From the NCBI GenBank assembly GCA_023954855.1, contig JAGSGY010000008.1, forward strand, positions 1 to 64,000: a DNA stretch of 64,000 bases. The letters run 5' to 3'. Positions 59,288-64,000 of this stretch are shown piece after piece. Position 1 is the first letter of the stretch. Every line of letters begins with the position of its first letter. This DNA comes from Pseudomonadota bacterium. Its GTDB lineage: Bacteria > Myxococcota_A > UBA796 > GCA-2862545. Made by a program: the position numbers and the translations under genes. Below the pieces are notes generated by a model. It was given only the letters and a program-made list of their open reading frames with translations, searched no databases and was not told the origin of the DNA.

Positions 59288-59881
59288 ATGATTCGCCTGC
59301 TCTCCACCCTCGATCAAGCTGTTGGCGCGACTCGGCCCGGCTGGCGATGGCTTGGAGAGATGTCGCTGGTGCTGCTGGGGGTTCACCTCGCGGCCGACCG
59401 CGTCGACGATGCGGTGCTGCGCGGACTGTCTGCGGCGGGGTGGCTCGGTCCAGATGGGTCCCCTGCAGGGGCGTGGATTGCCCTGGGTCTCGAGCTCCTC
59501 GTTGCGACGCGCGTTGCTTGGGTACTGCTTCTCTCCGCCGGTGCCGACGCGCCCACGTGGCAGTCCTACAAACAGCATTTCTCCGTCGAGTCGGTCGTGC
59601 GCCCGCTGTTCTGGGTCCCCACTTCGGCCGCGGGCGCCTGGGTGCTCGGAATGGCGATCGAAGATGCCACCGCTCCCTACATCGGCGCCGGCGCGTTTTG
59701 GCTGGGCCTCCTTGGCGCGGGACTCGCCGTCTGGCGCCTCGGATGGACCCCACTCCGCCGACTCATCGGCGGTCTGCTTCCACCCAAGCATCGAACCGAC
59801 GGCATCGCGTGGGCCCCACTCCTGCTGGGTATCGCTGGGTTCGCCGCCTGGTACGGCCTTCCCATCTGGGGGCTGTGGTGA
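59288..59881 (+). CDS. multi-pass membrane protein of unknown function
   Basis: A 197-residue protein with four to five hydrophobic helices (GEMSLVLLGVHLAA, WIALGLELLVATRVAWVLLL, GAGAFWLGLLGAGLAVW, GIAGFAAWYGL). No catalytic motif is seen. ATG follows a weak AGG site. Its stop overlaps the M23 peptidase GTG as GTGA, so the two are coupled. I recognise no family. Confidence 0.75.
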   Translation: MIRLLSTLDQAVGATRPGWRWLGEMSLVLLGVHLAADRVDDAVLRGLSAAGWLGPDGSPAGAWIALGLELLVATRVAWVLLLSAGADAPTWQSYKQHFSVESVVRPLFWVPTSAAGAWVLGMAIEDATAPYIGAGAFWLGLLGAGLAVWRLGWTPLRRLIGGLLPPKHRTDGIAWAPLLLGIAGFAAWYGLPIWGLW

Positions 59882-60810
59882 GCCAGCTCGACACCGTTCG
59901 CCGGGCCCGCCGCTTTGGGTTGCTCGACCTCATGCTGGTGGTGCTCGCCTCCGGTTCGGTGTGGCTTCGAACCCCCGTCGGCGCGAGCATGGACTTCGCG
60001 GTGCGATGGGGACTCGGCGCGGAGGCGAGCCGGCCTGTGCTCACCGCCTACTTTGAAGTCCCCGAGCGGAAGCAGGCTCTCGCGAAGGCCCTCGAGACGC
60101 TCTCAGAGACCACCCACGTCCCCAGCGAAGTCCCGGAGGGGGGCTTCCCGCAGCCCTGGCGAACCGCCGCAGCCCTAGTGCTGCCCGACATCCCGGCAGC
60201 CGACCTGGATGCTGCCTACGGCGGGGATCCGGGATCCGCTCTCGAGGCGGTCTCTATCGGTCCGGAGCTGACCGCTCGCGCCGTCACGCGCGCACGGGCT
60301 GCGGGCATTCCCAACCCCGAGCACTACAGTGCACATCGAGCGTTTCTACCGGCCGCTGCGGCCCGCAAGGCAGACGCAGAAGTCGAGGCGACCCTCGCTC
60401 TCGCCAAGCTGCTCGAGATGCAGTGGCCCGTCACCACAGAGCACCGCATCAGCTCGGGCTACGGCATGCGCACCCACCCCGTGACCGGCGTCCACAAGCT
60501 CCACAACGGCGTGGATCTCGCTGTCCCCGTGGGTACGGACATCGTCGCAGTCCAGTCTGGGCGGGTAGCCGCCATCGGCGAGGACAACGCGAACGGTCGC
60601 TTCGTCGTCATCGACCACGGCTCCAAAGTTCGAACATCGTACTGCCACCTGGATGAGCAGCTGGTCAAGCGCGGCGACACGGTCAGTCGCGGGGCCAAGA
60701 TCGCGCTCTCCGGCAACACCGGTCGCTCGACGGGGCCCCACCTTCACTTCACGCTGCGGGTTGGGAAGCGAACCGTCGACCCCCTACCCCTGCGCCGGCC
60801 GACGGAGTGA
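59878..60810 (+). CDS. M23-family (LytM-like) peptidase
   Basis: A 310-residue protein. One N-terminal membrane helix (LLDLMLVVLASGSVWL) and a helical spacer precede the C-terminal LytM domain (about 175-305). Active-site residues are intact: HNGVDLAVP (first zinc His and Asp) and HLHFTLRV near the end, with GYGMRTHPVTGVHKLH upstream. It should cut peptidoglycan cross-links or activate amidases in the periplasm. It is translated from GTG overlapping the membrane protein. Confidence 0.92.
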   Translation: MSQLDTVRRARRFGLLDLMLVVLASGSVWLRTPVGASMDFAVRWGLGAEASRPVLTAYFEVPERKQALAKALETLSETTHVPSEVPEGGFPQPWRTAAALVLPDIPAADLDAAYGGDPGSALEAVSIGPELTARAVTRARAAGIPNPEHYSAHRAFLPAAAARKADAEVEATLALAKLLEMQWPVTTEHRISSGYGMRTHPVTGVHKLHNGVDLAVPVGTDIVAVQSGRVAAIGEDNANGRFVVIDHGSKVRTSYCHLDEQLVKRGDTVSRGAKIALSGNTGRSTGPHLHFTLRVGKRTVDPLPLRRPTE

Positions 60811-60812
60811 GA

Positions 60813-61724
60813 TCAGTCGATCTTGATGTCGACGAAGTCAAGGAGCAGCGGGTCTATCGAGAGACCGGCCTCATCGACCGCTCCGATGTTCAACACCACC
60901 AGCGTGGATTCCGGGTCCTGAATCTCGAGGAGACTCGGCGCCTTTCCGCCGAGTAGCTCCATGGCTGTCGACGCCGCCTGGGATCCCACCGTGTCCGGAT
61001 CGGGAACAACCGCGAACAGCCCCCCTGCCCGAACCATGTTGTCGGTGTCGACCAGCAACGGAAGACCGCGGCGCCGGGTCTCTTCGACGGTGGTGCGGAA
61101 GACCTCCGCCGTCAGTACCTCTCGATCGGGCACGAGCCACACCGCGTCGACCTCTTGGGTGAGGTCAGGCAATGACTTTCGCAGCGCCCGAGGCGAGTCC
61201 GCCGAGTGAAACACCAGCTGAAGTCCGACCTCGGCTGCAGCGGCCTTGATCGCGCCGACCCGCTCCTTGGAGGTGCCCGTCCCGTGAAGCACGCCGACCG
61301 TGCCGACCTCTGGAAACAGGCCCACGAGCTGGCTTAGGTACATGCTCGGAGCTGCCGCGATGCGAATACCGGTGACTTGCGGGCCCTCGATCCCGTAGCG
61401 GGCTGGGTCGGAGATCGAAGCGTAGATGAGCGGTGTGCTCGGAAGGCTCCCCTTCACGGCGAACGCCGCCTTCGCGCCCAGGGCGAACACCACATCAGGG
61501 TCTTCACGCCGCAGAAGGGATGCCGCGGCCTCGGCCTCTGAGGCACGGCCGCGCAGGTGAATCACGCGGACATGCTCGCCATTCTTCTCCATCTGCTGGA
61601 GGAAGCTGCGCACCGGGGCTGTGTACACCTCGAGGTCGTCTGATGTCACGACTGCCACGCGGGTGGGTACGGCCCATGCGGGGGTTGCAAGCAGCAAGGA
61701 GAGCCCGATGAGAATTCGTTTCAC
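60813..61724 (-). CDS. ABC-type substrate-binding protein (PF04392-type)
   Basis: A 303-residue periplasmic protein with signal peptide ILIGLSLLLATPAWA. The periplasmic-binding-protein fold of the ABC_sub_bind family is recognisable: DVVFALGAKAAFAVKG, TPLIYASISDPA, VTGIRIAAAPSMYLSQLVGLFP and GGLFAVVPDPDTVGSQAA. No permease or ATPase gene is nearby, so it may act as a sensor rather than a transporter. The GTG start lies next to the kinase stop with GGGAG five bases upstream. Confidence 0.88.
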   Translation of the reverse strand: MKRILIGLSLLLATPAWAVPTRVAVVTSDDLEVYTAPVRSFLQQMEKNGEHVRVIHLRGRASEAEAAASLLRREDPDVVFALGAKAAFAVKGSLPSTPLIYASISDPARYGIEGPQVTGIRIAAAPSMYLSQLVGLFPEVGTVGVLHGTGTSKERVGAIKAAAAEVGLQLVFHSADSPRALRKSLPDLTQEVDAVWLVPDREVLTAEVFRTTVEETRRRGLPLLVDTDNMVRAGGLFAVVPDPDTVGSQAASTAMELLGGKAPSLLEIQDPESTLVVLNIGAVDEAGLSIDPLLLDFVDIKID

Positions 61725-61726
61725 GC

Positions 61727-63439
61727 CTACTCCCTGAACAGCACGGTGGCGGACTGTCCCTCACGCACGACGACGGTTTTTTCAGGGTACCCCTCGACCT
61801 GCACCCGGTGCGAGCCGACTGGCCACTTGAACTTCGCCGGAGTCACGTGGCCCGACGGCTCCCCATCAATCAGAATGACGCTACCGGTCACGCCCGCTGC
61901 CACCTGGAGTTGGCCGAGAACGACGGGCTCCGGGGCGGGAGCAGGCTCGACGACGACTGGAGCCGGCGCCAGCACGGGCTCCGGCACGGGCTGTGGAGTG
62001 GGCTCCGCAACGGGTTCTGCCACGGGCGCAGGGGCCGCCACTGTCGGGACGGGGTCCGGCGTGATGCGTGGAGCGGGCGCCGGAGCCACTGGGGCCACTG
62101 GGGCAGGGGCAGGGGCAGCGGGCGCGACCACCACGGGGTCGGGCACGGGAACCGGCTCGGGGATGACTTCCACGGGCGTGGGTTCCGCGGGTTCCGGGGC
62201 GCTGGGTTGCACGGCGGGCTGTGGCGCCCCAATCTCGACCGGGGTGTTCAGGCCTTCTTCCCGGGTACCGCTGTTCCGAGCCGCAAACAGCAGTGCGACC
62301 GCAAGCACCACCACCAGCACACCCACCGCGCCCACTGCGGCGACTCCACCTGCCAACACCCCCTTGGGCCCAATCGTGATGGTGCCCTGGGTCAGGTTGG
62401 TGATGCCACTCATCGACCCTTCGACGTCGGCCTCAGTCACCTCGCCGCGAATCGAAGCGAGATCGACGGGACCTGAGTAGCTGTGAAGCTTGTCGCGCAC
62501 GCGCTTCTGAAGGGTCGGGTTCACCCTGGCGAGGAAGGCCACCATCTCTTGCGGCGTGGCGGGTCCGCCCACCAGCTCCGCCGCCGCCCGGAGGTCATCC
62601 GCGAAGGCACGCGCCGATGGGTAGCGCTTTGACGGATCAAAGGCGATGGCCCGAGCGTGCACAGACAGCAGGGCGTCGGGGTCCGGGTAGTCACCGGGCA
62701 CATCGAGAACGGGGACCTTCCCCGACATGAGCCGATGCATAATCTGCATCTGCGAGAGACCGTAGAACGGCCCGTACCCAGTCAGCATCTCGTGCAGCGT
62801 GAGCCCAACAGCGAACAAGTCGACGCGGTGGTCGATGCCCTCATTGCCCTGGATTTGCTCGGGCGCCATGTAGGCGAACTTGCCCTTCACATGGTCGGTC
62901 TTGGTCTGCTCGAGGCGGTTCGTGGCCCTAGCCACGCCAAAGTCGATGAGCTTCACGTCACCGCGTACGGAGACCATGATGTTCCGGGGGTTCACGTCGC
63001 GATGCACGATGTGCATGGGGCTGCCGAGCGTGTCCACCTTCGTGTGGGCGTAGTGGAGGCCCTCCAGCACGTCGAGGATGATCCGAAAGGTCACCTTGAG
63101 CGGGACGATTTGCCGCTTCTCACGCAGCGAGTTCACGATATGGCGCACGTCGAGGCCGGGCACATACTCCAGCGCCAGGTAGTACTCGTCGAGCACGCGC
63201 CCGAAGTCATAAACCTGAGCGATGTTGGCGTGGTGCAGCTCGCTCGTGATGCGCGCTTCATCCTTGAACATGCGGACGAAGGCTTCGTCGCTGACCCGGT
63301 CAGCCTTGATGCGCTTGATCACCAAGAAACGAACGAAGTCCACTCCGGTCGTTCCCTTCCGGGCGAGGTCGACCTCAGACATCCCGCCGGTGCCGAGTCG
63401 CTCAAGTAGGACGTATTCCCCGTAGGGTCGCGGGTACAT
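61727..63439 (-). CDS. membrane Ser/Thr protein kinase with PEGA tail
   Basis: A 570-residue protein. ATG at 63439 has GGGAGG seven bases upstream. The kinase domain covers 8-270: GTGGMSEV, K42 in LVIKRI, active HRDVNPRN (D148) and DFG 166-168. A membrane helix lies near 375-400 (VAAVGAVGVLVVVLAVALLF). A Pro/Ala/Val-rich stalk then leads to a C-terminal PEGA domain (about 500-570; VILIDGEPSGHVTPAKFKWPVGSHRVQVEG). The extracytoplasmic PEGA may sense wall or protein partners. It is 31 bp downstream of the barrel protein and just upstream of the binding protein. Confidence 0.93.
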   Translation of the reverse strand: MYPRPYGEYVLLERLGTGGMSEVDLARKGTTGVDFVRFLVIKRIKADRVSDEAFVRMFKDEARITSELHHANIAQVYDFGRVLDEYYLALEYVPGLDVRHIVNSLREKRQIVPLKVTFRIILDVLEGLHYAHTKVDTLGSPMHIVHRDVNPRNIMVSVRGDVKLIDFGVARATNRLEQTKTDHVKGKFAYMAPEQIQGNEGIDHRVDLFAVGLTLHEMLTGYGPFYGLSQMQIMHRLMSGKVPVLDVPGDYPDPDALLSVHARAIAFDPSKRYPSARAFADDLRAAAELVGGPATPQEMVAFLARVNPTLQKRVRDKLHSYSGPVDLASIRGEVTEADVEGSMSGITNLTQGTITIGPKGVLAGGVAAVGAVGVLVVVLAVALLFAARNSGTREEGLNTPVEIGAPQPAVQPSAPEPAEPTPVEVIPEPVPVPDPVVVAPAAPAPAPVAPVAPAPAPRITPDPVPTVAAPAPVAEPVAEPTPQPVPEPVLAPAPVVVEPAPAPEPVVLGQLQVAAGVTGSVILIDGEPSGHVTPAKFKWPVGSHRVQVEGYPEKTVVVREGQSATVLFRE

Positions 63440-63470
63440 CCGCCGGCCTCCCCCGCAAGAATAGCGCGAG

Positions 63471-63998
63471 TCAGCTGAAGTTGTAGCCGACGCCGAGCCC
63501 GACAATCAGGCCAGGACGGGTCGATGTCCGAACCTGGTCCCTCGTGATGCCGCCCCCGACCTGAAAGTCGATCGCGAAATCGCCAACGAGCACTTCGGCG
63601 CCAACACTCACCGCGGGGCCATACAGCGCCTTTCCGACCTCTTTCCAGCGCAGAGGGGCAAGCGCGAGTTCGGCAAACGGCCCAACCTTGGCCGCCCCGG
63701 CATCTGCGAAGCCCACCGGGTAGGCGCGTAGGCCCGCTTGTACCGACGGAATACTGAACACCGGATCAAAGCCAACGGCGACGCGTGCGCCGACCGGTCC
63801 AAAGTGCGCCACACCACCGGCACCCACCCAGCCGAAGCTCGTGCCGCCACCGACCAAGAGAGACAGCATGCCGGGCCCTGACGAGGAAACCGCTGGCGCG
63901 ACCGCAGTCTCATCAGATCCCGAAGCCTGGCCCTCGCTGGCCGGTTCTTCCGGCAAGGGTTTGCTGACCGCCGGCGCGGCACCGAGGTCAATGGTCAC
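63471..63998 (-). CDS. beta-barrel outer-membrane-like protein, cut by window edge
   Basis: At least 175 residues, probably truncated at its 5' end by the window limit; the GTG at 63998 is not a likely true start because no signal peptide is seen. After a Pro/Ser-rich stretch it has repeated Gly-flanked strands (SLLVGGGTSFGWVGAGGVAHFG, VGARVAVGFDPVFSIPS) and ends in LIVGLGVGYNFS, the terminal strand ending in Phe-Ser typical of porins. It is first of the run with the PEGA kinase and binding protein. Confidence 0.7.
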   Translation of the reverse strand: MTIDLGAAPAVSKPLPEEPASEGQASGSDETAVAPAVSSSGPGMLSLLVGGGTSFGWVGAGGVAHFGPVGARVAVGFDPVFSIPSVQAGLRAYPVGFADAGAAKVGPFAELALAPLRWKEVGKALYGPAVSVGAEVLVGDFAIDFQVGGGITRDQVRTSTRPGLIVGLGVGYNFS

Positions 63999-64000
63999 CG

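Overview
This window is high-GC, densely packed bacterial chromosome, most likely from a member of the Myxococcota or a close deltaproteobacterial relative. The main clues are a MYXO-CTERM-type C-terminal anchor on a giant surface protein (18880..24978) with a weaker version on a second protein (54266..55732), several Ser/Thr kinases, PEGA and OmpA/TSP3 proteins, a short myxobacterial-type RdgC, and many small lipoproteins. I see no insertion sequence, prophage, CRISPR array or rRNA. One tRNA is present, tRNA-Arg(CCG) at 1874..1950.

Layout. 1-5.1 kb: a doubtful zinc-ribbon ORF, an MBL-fold hydrolase, the tRNA, then a minus-strand run with RdgC and its small partner, a protein with two Sm/Hfq-like domains, and a protein with an IF-2-N-like domain. 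5.1-15 kb: an exported TPR protein, a CoA transferase, an ETHE1/glyoxalase-II-like hydrolase, a HEAT-like protein, an S9 peptidase, a small exported protein, and asnS with a good terminator. 15-25 kb: a four-gene minus operon joined by start/stop overlaps. It encodes a 2032-residue calcium-repeat protein with a MYXO-CTERM tail, two OmpA-family paralogues and a small membrane protein. 25-31.6 kb: ettA, a non-RD Ser/Thr kinase, a rhodanese lipoprotein, a UbiA-like membrane protein, two unknowns and a DUF547 protein. 31.6-38.8 kb: housekeeping genes eno, tldD-pmbA, murB and tdk. 38.7-48.5 kb: an ABC1/UbiB kinase, a pseudokinase fused to a sulfatase-modifying-factor domain, small membrane proteins and lipoproteins, a lipase-like hydrolase, an AHSA1 protein and an M50 protease. 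48.5-56 kb: two tandem TonB-like proteins facing a minus run of tatC, tatB, an HTH-like protein, a NUDIX hydrolase and a second TSP3 protein. 56-64 kb: a DUF3857/transglutaminase-like/TPR giant with a membrane protein and an M23 peptidase, then a minus run of a partial barrel protein, a Ser/Thr kinase with a PEGA tail, and an ABC-type substrate-binding protein.

How the genes fit together. Most of the non-housekeeping content concerns the cell envelope. It includes surface anchoring, peptidoglycan binding (OmpA, LytM), export (Tat, TonB-like) and kinase signalling linked to envelope proteins. The best candidate for an undescribed system is the 15-25 kb operon: a huge two-cysteine TSP3-derived rod translationally coupled to peptidoglycan-binding OmpA proteins.

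Genome style. Intergenic space is minimal. Same-strand neighbours often overlap as ATGA, GTGA, TTGA or TGATG. At least five convergent gene pairs end on one shared CTAG, with TAG stops on both strands. Many starts are GTG or TTG behind a GGAGG-type site, and three genes appear to use CTG, ATC or ATT. Coordinates given for such genes follow the ribosome-binding site and frame rather than the longest ORF.
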